Assembly (NCBI RefSeq): GCF_004011695.2
Contig: NC_082413.1
Span: 434,001 to 498,000 of the forward strand
Direction: 5' to 3'
DNA: 64,000 nt
DNA from: Ascochyta rabiei
Lineage: Eukaryota > Ascomycota > Dothideomycetes > Pleosporales > Didymellaceae
The notes under the pieces were generated by a model, which worked only from the letters and a program-made list of their open reading frames with translations, was not told where the DNA came from and ran no database searches. This document shows, piece by piece, positions 32,588 through 41,840 of this stretch. The position numbers were made by a program, and so were the translations under genes. Position 1 is the first letter of the stretch. Each line of letters begins with the position of its first letter.

Positions 32588-33620
32588 GCTACACTTTCTT
32601 TTGCTTGAGCAAGTTATGGTAGTGTGTCCTCACAGCGCCTACTGATCGATTAGGGAAATGCTTGAATATCTTGTCCTAAGGCAGTTCCTCTTTGTCTCTG
32701 TAAGAGAGGAGGCGATAATTGTTAGACTCTTTCTAGGGTTTGCGTGATGATAGACCACGTACACCGCCGGTAGCATAGTCGTCATCTTCTTTGCTGCTAT
32801 TCCTAGCACTGCTTGTCTTAAGACTGGTTGTATCTTGCGAGATGTGCGACTCTGGCTTAAAACCTAGAGATTTTCTTCCTCGCCCAGTGCACGATATAGG
32901 CTCAGTAGTGCAGTTTCGAAAACTAACAAGCAACCAGGATTCCTGTGTCTACTAAACCTAGTAAACAGTCTGATACTTAGCACTAAAGGCCTCCAAGCCT
33001 GGTATTGGTGCTATTGCGTGGGATTGTGGGTTCAAAGCTCGCACATGCGCTATTGCGGTATTAGAGTTAGGTTTGAAATGCAAAGACATCCTGCTGATCT
33101 CAAAGAGATTTAGAGGAGTCTTGTAATTATTATTTAGACTATGTGGCGTGCTAGCACTTGCTAATAATGTATAATGCTGCTGTTCTAGATCTTTGTTAGT
33201 ATGTGTGCTAGTTTGCGTCGCCTTTAATCAAACTGTGTCAGAGCTTAGATGCTTCCTTCTTAGGGCGATGTTGCAGGGTTCCTTACGGCTGGGTTTTTAA
33301 GGTCAGCACAATGTCTTGACAGAAGTATCACAACACTGCTGAGGCGCGGCCAGCAGCACCTCGCTATGTTGATGATAGATCAAAGCTGAGCCAAATCTGC
33401 TACCCATACCCACCTCAGAGCCGACCCTATCGTCTTCGTTCGCACTGTCCTCTATCTCTGAGGCTTCAGTCGTGCTACATTGGTCGACTCTGAGACAGGC
33501 AACAGACACTGCGTCATGCAACAGCTGCTTCTTCGCGTTGTGCTCTAGTCGACCCTCTTAGTCTGAGGATTTGCTGCTGCCATAGTCGCTATCGCCCTGC
33601 CCTTCCTCACTTCTGGGGTT
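32588..33620 (-). pseudogene. Decayed Myb/SANT-domain gene
   Basis: Read on the minus strand in one frame. An acidic Ser-rich segment (SEEGQGDSDYGSSKSSD, a stop, then EHNAKKQLLHDAVSVACLRV) runs from 33620 to about 33300. The frame continues through stops to a Myb/SANT-like module near 32735-32600: a stop, KESNNYRLLSYRDKEELP, a second stop, then DKIFKHFPNRSVGAVRTHYH. In Myb/SANT repeats a Trp is expected at both stop positions, and TGG-to-TAG is a single G-to-A change. A basic LKQKK stretch follows. The family assignment rests on this short module. The gene is clearly non-functional. Confidence 0.6.
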
Positions 33621-35637
33621 AATTCGTTGTTAATCATTATCTCAGAAGGAGGCTAGTAACTTAAAGGGGGATGCGAGCTCGGCATCTATTCAAACACCTT
33701 TAGCAAACTTCCTACGTTTGCCTAACTGATTGTGGACTAAGTTCTGTTGAGGGCTGGAACAAGGCGCCCCTATAACAGGAAGATTTGCGTTAGCAGAGTG
33801 CAACTAAGTCCTCTTACATCTTCAAAGCTGATTAACTCTAATGACATCGCTACAGTCTGCATCCGAGTCGTTTTGAAGCGGTTCTAGAGAGGAGTTAGCT
33901 TCGACTGTTGTCTGAGTCAGAGCCGGCACTTACCAGAATAGGCTTCAACGGAGTCTTCCACAATAAGAGGCATATTTGCTGCGTTGACTAAGCTCTCTTG
34001 TTTGTAAGTACTAGCTGCAATACTAGCATCTACATCTGGGCTGATGCCTTAAGAGCCTAGCGCTGGATTGCTAAGTCTGTCTGCCACTGCAACGCAGTGC
34101 TGATACAGGTTTAATGTTGGTTTTCCTGTGCTGTGTGACATGTGCAATGGAGGTTCTTAATTGCATGTCTGCTCTTGCTCTAATACCTCAGATAGAGAAG
34201 TGGGTTCATTGCCCCCACAATCTTCTGTAATAAGTGAGGCGTTTAGCTTACAAGAGCTTGTATTGTTCTCTATAAGGCTTGCTCTGGCCTTGTGCTTTGC
34301 CTTGGGCGCAAGGGGATCATAGGGCTTAAAAATAATTGGCTGTTGAGAACTCAAAGCTATTGTGCGTGAGGACAAAGAGTACTTTAGGCCTAAATAACAT
34401 CCCTTTATAGATCTTGGTGGGACAATCAAGGGGTAAGAGTTGGGCACAAACTGTATTTAACACGAACCTCGCCGCAATCGTACAGCCGTAATATCAGCCT
34501 GTCTTGTTTGGCTGCACTCTACCCACACTATTAGGGACTAACCGCTGATCACTAAGTGTAGAGTTTGACGAGACGAAAAATAAGCCAATGTGTCTCACCT
34601 AATGCATAAGTAGCCAAGTTGTGCATCATTATCGAGGCTTTGCATAGGGGTCAAGGGCACTTTAATGTTCTCAACACCAACCACAGCGCGACAAGTATCA
34701 TCGCCAGGCTGCTGTTCATGTTAATAGCTACCCCTTTCCTCTGCAGCGTGGCGCCCTTCCATCTAGTTTGCACGTTCGGCCTCAGGGGGCTGCCAGCTGG
34801 TATCAGGTGATCGACCATGCAATCAAACGCAGACCCGGTCGAGCTGCGTACGTCGTGCCATGTCTGCACATGCCTGCTAAAATAGGGAAGCAGACCTCAC
34901 AATAACAGACAAGTCGTAAAGACGTTCCCACCCTATTAGGTAACACATAATAACATTGCCTCAAAGGGAAAGCAACAGATGTGCTGAAACCATAAAGGAG
35001 ACAGCACACATGGCGACCGGTCAGGATTCCTTCCTCATCAGGCAACACGAGAGCATTGTCTCAAGCACAAAGCACTTCATGTGCCGAAACCTAGCCATCA
35101 GCCGTGCTGTCTAGCTATCTATCACTGTGCCTGATATCAGCAGGTCTGAGCAGTGACCAACGCTCACCGCTGCAGTCGCTGCTCCTGCTGCAAAGACTCT
35201 TTGCTTGAAACTCTCCTACACGTGCTTGACGTCTTGAGGCAAAGAGACAAAGCAAAGGAACAGAAAGGGCAAGCGCAATAGGAGTTAAAGGAATAGATCT
35301 CCGCAGGATGCTCATGGGCAGCGGTGTCCATCCAATCTAAAGACTGTTCAAATAAGTGTAGGTATAAGTGTTGTCTAGTTAAGTTGCAGGGGAAGCAATC
35401 CGCACAATTAGTATAAAGCATACAACAGTCATAGGAGGTGTTGGCTGCAAGGCAAGAGTGCAGCCGCTGAGCGAGGTCAAGACTGTGGTCAATCCCGAGC
35501 ATTCCGAATGGTTTCCTCGTTTGCGCTAGCGCCAACTGTCTATGCGAGAGCCCGGGTTTCCCGAACGGGAGCCCTCTATTTCCTGATGCAGAAATGCTGT
35601 CTGATTGTTTACTAAATATAAAAGTAAAGGTAAAGGT

Positions 35638-35718
35638 AAGTAGATAAGAAAGCAAGACGTGTAAGACAGAATAAGGTAGTAGTTTCTGGTTTTAGGCTGT
35701 ACAGCGTGTTTGTTTATT
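35638..35718 (+). repeat. 81-bp island-flanking direct repeat, right copy
   Basis: Starts AAGTAGATAAGAAAGCAAGA and ends GTACAGCGTGTTTGTTTATT. It matches 20314-20394 without gaps and in the same orientation, 15.3 kb away. Differences are A/G and C/T only. Confidence 0.85.
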
Positions 35719-35740
35719 ACTTACTTGCTTACTTGCTAAG

Positions 35741-35907
35741 ATGGATGGATAGATGGATGGATGGATGGATGGATGGATGGATGGATGGATGGATGGATGG
35801 ATGGATGGATGGATGGATGGATGGATGGATGGATGGATAGATGGATGGATAGATGGATAGATGGATGGATAGATGGATAGATGGATGGATAGATGGATAG
35901 ATGGATA
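35741..35907. repeat. (GGAT)n/(AGAT)n microsatellite
   Basis: About 40 tetranucleotide units of GGAT with interspersed AGAT. It directly follows the 81-bp repeat, as the GATA run does at the left copy. Confidence 0.95.
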
Positions 35908-36065
35908 AGTAGGAGTAATGTTACTCCACACACCCTCTAGTGTCATGATTCATGATAATGTACACCAAACCTAAAGAAAAAAAGAAAGGAAAGATAAAAA
36001 AGGCACAAGAAACCTAAAATACCAAGTAGGCAACATGCAACATGCACTCCTCCTGGTAGTGGAAT

Positions 36066-37493
36066 CTAATAAGCATCCCCAAACATCTCCTCGGGACTCT
36101 TGACCAGCTCGACCTCCGGCACGCGGCGCAACCGCCCCCCTTCCTTCCGCTTGCCCTTCCTCTCGCGCTTGGTGACGAGATGCGGCGTCACGGGGGTGAT
36201 GGGCGTAAAGGGCATGTACGGACTATACGGCGTAAAAGGGACGCCGGTGCGGGGGGTTTGCAGGCTGAGTTTATCTGGGCGGCGGTCGAGGACGGTGGTT
36301 TGGATGCCCGGGGATTGGAGAGGGGCGTCGCTGGTTTGGTAGGAGCGGAAGGGGAGCTGCGTCGTGGGTGTCATGGTCGGGGAGCGGGTGGTGTGTAGGT
36401 GCAGTGGGGAGGGGGGTGCGATGGTCATGCTGGGCCCGCGCCGTGGGGCTGGGTGGGGGAGTGGGATGCGCAGGCTGTGGGCGCGCTGGATCTCGGCGGG
36501 CTCGGTGGGCGAGTACGGGGTTGTCGGGGAGGTGGGCTGGGTGGGTGGTGAGGGGGGCGCGCCGGGGTTCGGGTAGAAGCGCGGTGACAGTGGTGTGCGG
36601 GCTTCGTCGTCTGGGGCGGCGCCGCCGTAGCTCTGGATCGGGCCACTGATGCGCAGGTTCTTGAGGTTGAAGCGGGCGGACTTGTCCTGCCGGCTTGCGC
36701 TCGACAGACGTCGAGGCTTGGCGAGAATGGAAGGCGGCGATGGCGGGGAGAGTTCGGTGCGGAGGCTGCTGTTGCGCGAGTGCGCGCTCGCGTTGTTGTA
36801 GTCGGGAGGGTAAATGGCTTTGACGGGTGACACGGGGCTGCTGTCGGTGGGGGCTCGGAGTGTGGTGCTGATGGCGGACGGGCGTCTCCTCTCCGACCGA
36901 GCGACAGGCGGTGCCATGTGCTCGTCCACTTCCCTGCTGGCCTGCCTCGAATGCTTCTTCGCATCGTGGTCCATGACAGCAGCATACAGCCTCTCCATGT
37001 CGTCCTGCGCGCGCGCCCTGTCCGCATTGAGGACCTGTTGGTCAAACGACATGGGGCTCTGGACCACGGGGCTGACGGGCGTGCTTCCAGAAAGCGACTC
37101 GGGCCTCTTGAACCTGCGCATCCAGCTCGTGGCCGAGCGCACGGAACCGGGACTGATGGGCGTATCCATGACGCCTCTTATGGGCTTCAGTTCCTGCTCC
37201 CACTCCAAAGCTGGTGGCGGGTCCAGTGCCTTTCGCCTCATCTTTCTCCCGAGCGTCAAAAGCAGGACGCCCCAGATCAAGACGGTTAGAACGTAGCCGC
37301 CCACAAGGCCGCAAATCTCGTAGGGCAGTCGCTGCCTGTCTCTGGTAGTGTAAAAGGACGCAGGCGGGCCGTCTTCAGGGCTCGGTGCAGGGTCGTGGTA
37401 GTTGTCCTTGAAGTCGTATGGGGTGGCGGCAGCACGGGCAGCAGCCAGGAGCAAAGAGAAGAGGGCCGGAGGCAAGGACCTGCCCAGCATCAT
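36066..37493 (-). CDS. Single-pass membrane protein with long disordered tail
   Basis: 475 residues from an ATG. A signal peptide (about 1-23, LPPALFSLLLAAARAAA) is followed by a short extracellular stretch, one transmembrane segment (about 59-82, GLVGGYVLTVLIWGVLLLTLG) and a stop-transfer cluster GRKMRRKA. The remaining 390 residues are Ser/Pro-rich and disordered, with many SP/TP sites and repeated FTPYSPYMPFTPITPVTP-type motifs. The C-terminus is basic then acidic. This is a common fungal architecture for cell-surface or polarity proteins, but I cannot name the family. It marks the return to core gene space after the accessory island. Confidence 0.82.
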   Translation of the reverse strand: MMLGRSLPPALFSLLLAAARAAATPYDFKDNYHDPAPSPEDGPPASFYTTRDRQRLPYEICGLVGGYVLTVLIWGVLLLTLGRKMRRKALDPPPALEWEQELKPIRGVMDTPISPGSVRSATSWMRRFKRPESLSGSTPVSPVVQSPMSFDQQVLNADRARAQDDMERLYAAVMDHDAKKHSRQASREVDEHMAPPVARSERRRPSAISTTLRAPTDSSPVSPVKAIYPPDYNNASAHSRNSSLRTELSPPSPPSILAKPRRLSSASRQDKSARFNLKNLRISGPIQSYGGAAPDDEARTPLSPRFYPNPGAPPSPPTQPTSPTTPYSPTEPAEIQRAHSLRIPLPHPAPRRGPSMTIAPPSPLHLHTTRSPTMTPTTQLPFRSYQTSDAPLQSPGIQTTVLDRRPDKLSLQTPRTGVPFTPYSPYMPFTPITPVTPHLVTKRERKGKRKEGGRLRRVPEVELVKSPEEMFGDAY

Positions 37494-38540
37494 CTTTCGA
37501 GCTCGAGACGTAGGACGGGAGGGTAGTTATATTCCGTGGACGATGCCATGGACTGCCGATCCGACACTGGAGGATCCGGCAGTGGGGGACCAGGGAAGTG
37601 TGAGAGGTGACAGCAGGCACACATGGTGATATCTGGACAGCGGCTGGCCAAGGTGCTCAGGCCGGCTGAGGTGTGATATGGCAGGACATGGGTGTTGTGG
37701 GTGCTGATTGGAGAGGTTGTTTCCTGAGCGACATGAAGGCGTCCAGTCGCTGCTCGTTTACAGGCGCTGGAGCGGGGTCGCCACGACGGGGCTAGTGTGG
37801 AAGTCGGCACCGACACAGGACCCAGCGACACATGGCTGGCGAGAAGTGAGTCGTGCGCGTCCCACTGATGACATGTCTCTGTCGACGAACGCTCCAAGGT
37901 TCTGTTGGCGATGGCTGTCGACTGGATCGCAGCAGCATCTTGCAAGCGGAGATGCGCGACTCCAAAAATACCTACACCCCAACCACCTCGCAGATCATGC
38001 GTGCAGCGTGCAAACCCACGGCACAGCAGCGGGCCGTATGCACGAAGCCTGTTCCATGTCGACCGTGCCTCCCCCTGCAGGTCAAGGAAATGCACGTCGA
38101 CGCTGTATTGCGATTGGCTGCGCATTCTTACGCTTTCACTTGGTAAGCGCCCGCCTAAGCGAATCACGCATCACACCCGTTCAATCGCAGCCATGGGGAG
38201 CCAAGGTCGGTGTGACAGCTGCGATCTCCTGGGCACGATGTGGCGTTTGTAGTGCGTAGGTGTGGACAGAGGGACGCGACTCCTGGTCGCTTTATTCTCC
38301 GCGAGGGGGTACACCCTCAGTCCACTGCGCTAGTGGCTTGCATTGCAGATGGAGGACGAGTGGGAAGTGTGAAACGGCAGGGCGCAGCAGGCTTCACGTT
38401 GCGTCTACATCTTGTGCCGGCAGGATTGGTTTCAGGTAAGCAGGAACAACAACAAGTATAGCAACATTTCCAAACCCCATGCACTGCGCAGGCCCAGGTC
38501 AGAAAGGATTGGTTTTAGGTAAGGAGGTGATATGACAACA
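37494..38540. other. Intergenic, promoter of the membrane-protein gene
   Basis: About 1 kb upstream of the membrane-protein gene, with several overlapping open frames that show no recognisable content. No gene supported. Confidence 0.45.
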
Positions 38541-38704
38541 AGTGTGGCTTGATTGCATCCACATGGAGTGGTTTGATTCCACGTAGAGTGGCTTGACTGC
38601 ATCCACGTAGAGTGGCTTGACTGCATCCACGTAGAGTGGCTTGACTGCATCCACGTAGAGTGGCTTGACTGCATCCACGTAGAGTAACTTGACTGCATCC
38701 ACGC
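38541..38704. repeat. 24-bp minisatellite
   Basis: About seven units of AGAGTGGCTTGACTGCATCC plus ACGT, four of them identical and the outer ones diverged (a 20-bp variant and an AGAGTAACTT variant). It lies in the 3' flank of the splicing-factor gene. Confidence 0.92.
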
Positions 38705-38971
38705 ACTAGCCACGACGGGGTGATGAGACTAGCCAAAGGGAGCATGGATGGATGCTGGATTAGCCAAAGCAAGCATGAGATATCAGCCCGGTGAAGAGGC
38801 TAGGGGAGCTTACCCTGCCATTCTCTGCACGCACGTGTGTGCCACTCGCGGTGGTGTGTGTAAAGTGGGTGTGAGTGGGTGGTGTAGAGTGTGTGTGTGT
38901 GGGTGGTGTAAAGTGTGTGTGGGTGAGGTGGTGTAGAGTGGGTGAGAAAAGGTCGAGGAGGGGCAAGACGA

Positions 38972-41077
38972 TTATTTGCCTTCGGCTTTTGCAATGAGGG
39001 TTTCGTCCAGCCCCGTGGGCTCCCAGAGCGCCTTGTCCTTCTTGTTCTGCACCCACAGAATGTCGCCTTGGAAGTAGGCGACTGCGCCGCCGCGTCCCGT
39101 GGCGCTGGCTGTGATTCTGAACAGCGGGAGACCCGTGGCGGCGTGGGCTTCGCGAAGGGGCATCATCAGGAGGTTCTCCTCGCTGCAGAACTCTTCCGCC
39201 AGGTCCCTGAAGGGCGTCTCTTCCGGCGGCGCTGCGGGCCGAGGGGGCTCTGCGTGGATGGACTGGGGCCGCTCGGGCCGCTCGGGCGCGGCTTGGGCGC
39301 TTTCTGTGCGTGGCGCAGGCAGGTCTGTCAGCCTGGCCTCTCCGAGCTCCGAGGCCTGGCCGATGAGCGTGTCCGCTGCTTCCCAGCACGACGACACGGA
39401 GGGTAGCGCGTTGATGTCGTCTCCCAGCATCTCGCGCCACCAGGCGATCCACTCTCCGACCTCGTTGAAGACGAAGCCTTCGGTCGACAGCCATTCGTGC
39501 AGGGTGTCCATGAACTTGGGGAAGAAGTGGGCTTTGAGCAGCTCCCCGAGCGTCTGGTGGGAGAGGAGCCCCCTCCAAGCCAGGACAGCGCCGAGCGGGG
39601 CCACGTCCTGATCCAGCGGGTTGACCTCGAAGTGGTCGCGCAGGTAGAGGGCAAAGCGCGGTACCAGGTGGTTGGTGAGCATGCGGTCGATCTCGGCCTT
39701 GCCAAAGACCTTGCTCCACTGCTCCATGCCGGACAAGGGCCCGCGGGACAGATCCGTGTACTGCAGCGCGAGCCGCAGCTTGCGCTTGATCTCGGCCACC
39801 AGGCCCGAGCCCTTGGGGTCCAGATCGGCGGGGCGGAGGTAGGGCAGCCACTCGAGGATCCAGGTGTGCGGGCTCCTCCTGAACTTGCGTGGATTCCACT
39901 CGTGGACCGAGGTCGAGAGCTTTCGCGTGATTTGTTCAAGCACCCGCTTGGCGACAAAAGGTGGCAGCACGGGCCGCCAGACGTCGATCAGGTGGACCAT
40001 GGGGCGGGGGTCCTTGACGTCCCAGTGGGTGAGGGCGGAGCTGACCGAGGGCAGCCAGAGCTTGAGCATCATGGACTCGTACGACGAGGTGGTGCCGCGC
40101 TTGATGGGCGGCTCGTCGTCTAGGCGTGTGGGTGCGAGCACGGCATCGGAGGGGTGGGTGTAGGCGGGCGAGGCGAAGCTCCTGCTGCGCGGCTGTATGA
40201 CGTTGGAGAGGAGTGAGAAGGCGGCGGCTGCTTCTTCGAGCGCGTTGTCGAGCGGCGACCAGGAGGCGACCATGTGGGAGAAGTGCGGGTGGAGGAGGGC
40301 AATGGACTCGCGGTGGAGGGGCTTGGACGGGTAGGCGGCGCGCAGGTCCCGCAGGCCGCTGCAGACGTCGGTGAAGGTGGCGGCGCGCATGGCCTGCAGT
40401 CGTGCGGCGAGGTCCCTGATCTCGCGCACGTGGCGCTCGAGCAGGTCGAGCTCCTGCTCCAGGGCCTGTTCCTGCGGGGCGATGGCGCTGGACTCGATCT
40501 GCAGCTCCTCGAAGGCGTCGGAGAAGCGGTGGAGGTCGCGGCGCACGCGGGCCTGCAGCGAGTTCTCAAAGGGCACGACGTCGCTGGGGCGCAGGGAGAC
40601 GGCCGAGGTCGGGGTGGAGGCGCCGGTGGTTGCGTCGACGATGGACTGCAGGGCGGGGGGCACGTGCATGCCGGCGGCCTCGAGCTCGAACAGCGTCTTC
40701 TTGGGCCGCGGGGCGGCGGTGCGGGCTTTGCGCGGCGCGTTTGCTTTCTCCCTGCGCTCGCGATGCTCCTCGTCGTCCGAGTCGAGAGGGTGCTCGCCGT
40801 TGGCGGCTGCCTTTCTGCGCTCCTCGCGCTTCTGCTGCTCGCTCTTCTCGGGCACGATGCCGACGCCGCCCTTGCTGCCGCGCAGGACGACCTGGATGGG
40901 CTCTGCGATGCCGTCGCCCGCCTTCCCCAGGCCGCCGGTGCCGCGGTAGCCCATCTTGGCCATCATCTTGGCGCCGAAGCCCGTCTTGAGGGCGGCGCTG
41001 CCCGGGTCCGTCTTGGGCTTCTTCTTGGGTTCCTGGCGGAAGTGGAGCTTGCGCTTTGGCGGCGGCGGGTCGTCCAT
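38972..41077 (-). CDS. TFIP11: TFIP11/Ntr1-type G-patch splicing factor
   Basis: Single exon of 701 residues. A G-patch (about 29-78) reads FGAKMMAKMGYRGTGGLGKA then GIAEPIQV. It is followed by KGGVGI, a basic/acidic linker and the GC-rich-factor-like helical domain (about 180-480) with LIDVWRPVLPPFVAKRVLEQ. Next comes LEWLPYLRPADLDPKGSGLV, then the conserved C-terminal block FNEVGEWIAWWREML. The tail ends in DILWVQNKKDKALWEPTGLD. The order matches human TFIP11 and yeast Ntr1/Spp382, which bind the helicase Prp43 through the G-patch to disassemble the spliceosome after splicing. An in-family alignment would be needed to confirm orthology. The promoter side carries a large minisatellite. Confidence 0.93.
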   Translation of the reverse strand: MDDPPPPKRKLHFRQEPKKKPKTDPGSAALKTGFGAKMMAKMGYRGTGGLGKAGDGIAEPIQVVLRGSKGGVGIVPEKSEQQKREERRKAAANGEHPLDSDDEEHRERREKANAPRKARTAAPRPKKTLFELEAAGMHVPPALQSIVDATTGASTPTSAVSLRPSDVVPFENSLQARVRRDLHRFSDAFEELQIESSAIAPQEQALEQELDLLERHVREIRDLAARLQAMRAATFTDVCSGLRDLRAAYPSKPLHRESIALLHPHFSHMVASWSPLDNALEEAAAAFSLLSNVIQPRSRSFASPAYTHPSDAVLAPTRLDDEPPIKRGTTSSYESMMLKLWLPSVSSALTHWDVKDPRPMVHLIDVWRPVLPPFVAKRVLEQITRKLSTSVHEWNPRKFRRSPHTWILEWLPYLRPADLDPKGSGLVAEIKRKLRLALQYTDLSRGPLSGMEQWSKVFGKAEIDRMLTNHLVPRFALYLRDHFEVNPLDQDVAPLGAVLAWRGLLSHQTLGELLKAHFFPKFMDTLHEWLSTEGFVFNEVGEWIAWWREMLGDDINALPSVSSCWEAADTLIGQASELGEARLTDLPAPRTESAQAAPERPERPQSIHAEPPRPAAPPEETPFRDLAEEFCSEENLLMMPLREAHAATGLPLFRITASATGRGGAVAYFQGDILWVQNKKDKALWEPTGLDETLIAKAEGK

Positions 41078-41082
41078 GGTGG

Positions 41083-41400
41083 GTGTGGATGGGGGGTGTG
41101 GATGGGGGGTGTGGATGGGGGGTGTGGATGGTGAGTGTGGATGGTAGGCGTGGATGGGGGTGTGGATGGGGGGTGTGGATGGGGGGTGTGGATGGGGGTG
41201 TGGATGGTGAGTGTGGATGGTAGGCGTGGATGGGGGTGTGGATGGGGGGTGTGGATGGGGGGTGTGGATGGGGGTGTGGATGGTGAGTGTGGATGGTAGG
41301 CGTGGATGGGGGGTGTGGATGGGGGGTGTGGATGGTGAGTGTGGATGGTAGGCGTGGATGGTAGGCGTGGATGGTAGGCGTGGATGGTAGGCGTGGACGG
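41083..41400. repeat. Minisatellite of 12-14 bp units upstream of TFIP11
   Basis: Over 20 units of GTGTGGATGGGGG and variants (GTGTGGATGGTGA, GCGTGGATGGTAG), arranged in a higher-order pattern of about 66 bp that repeats several times. It begins six bases upstream of the TFIP11 ATG, so it occupies the 5' UTR and proximal promoter. Long His/Pro/Thr frames across it are artefacts. Confidence 0.93.
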
Positions 41401-41569
41401 TGGGCGGGCGTGAACGGTGGGTGGGCGTGAACGGTGGCAGCGGCGAGGCAGGCTGGAGTTTGTCGTGGCTGCGGGTGTTCGCGAGCAGGACGGCGTGGTC
41501 GTGGTCTTGGCGGCCGGGGGCTATTCTTGGACTGGGCCCTGGGGAAGGCGAGTGGATCCCGGTTGCTGT

Positions 41570-41705
41570 TCCTGGTCCTGTCTGTTCCCGTTCCTGGCCT
41601 GGCAGTCCCCGTTTCTGGCTCTGTCGGTCCCCGTTTAGTGCCTGGCTGTCCCCGTTCCTGTCTCTGGCTGCCCCCGTTCCTGTCTCTGGCTGTCCCCGTT
41701 CCGCG
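41570..41705. repeat. Degenerate CCCCGTTCCTGTCTCTGGCTG repeat
   Basis: Several units of about 17-28 bp built from CCCGTTCCTG and TCTCTGGCTG words, in the upstream region of the plus-strand gene starting at 41841. Together with the preceding minisatellite this fills most of the 760-bp divergent promoter. Confidence 0.7.
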
Positions 41706-41840
41706 CGTGGCGTTCAGGTGGAGCTCCCTGTCTCGGTGCCGCGGGCGATAGCGTGTCCTGTTCCCCTGGCCAGCCCAAGCCAAACAACTGCCCGCCGCGT
41801 GTGTGGCTGCAGAATGCAGTAGAGTTGCGCGTCGAGCACC

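Larger units (their letters stand above)
33621..36065. other. Gene-poor island DNA with degenerate repeats
   Basis: About 2.4 kb without a supported gene. Between 34920 and 35105 an approximately 90-bp sequence appears twice in degenerate form: a TTCC(C/T)(A/T)CC start, then ATTAGGTAACA or ATCAGGCAACA, then CATTG(C/T)CTCAA, then ATGTGC(T/C)GAAACC. A 96-codon minus frame near 34157-34447 is open but unrecognised. The right end contains the 81-bp direct repeat and a GGAT microsatellite. Confidence 0.5.

Noticed and set aside
33010..33060. TGTGGGTTCAAAGCTCGCA as a tRNA T-arm
   Set aside because: The stem does not pair well and no matching acceptor or anticodon arm can be built around it.
38541..38704. 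Direct-repeat array resembling a CRISPR
   Set aside because: The 24-bp units are contiguous with no unique spacers, and the DNA is fungal. It is a minisatellite.
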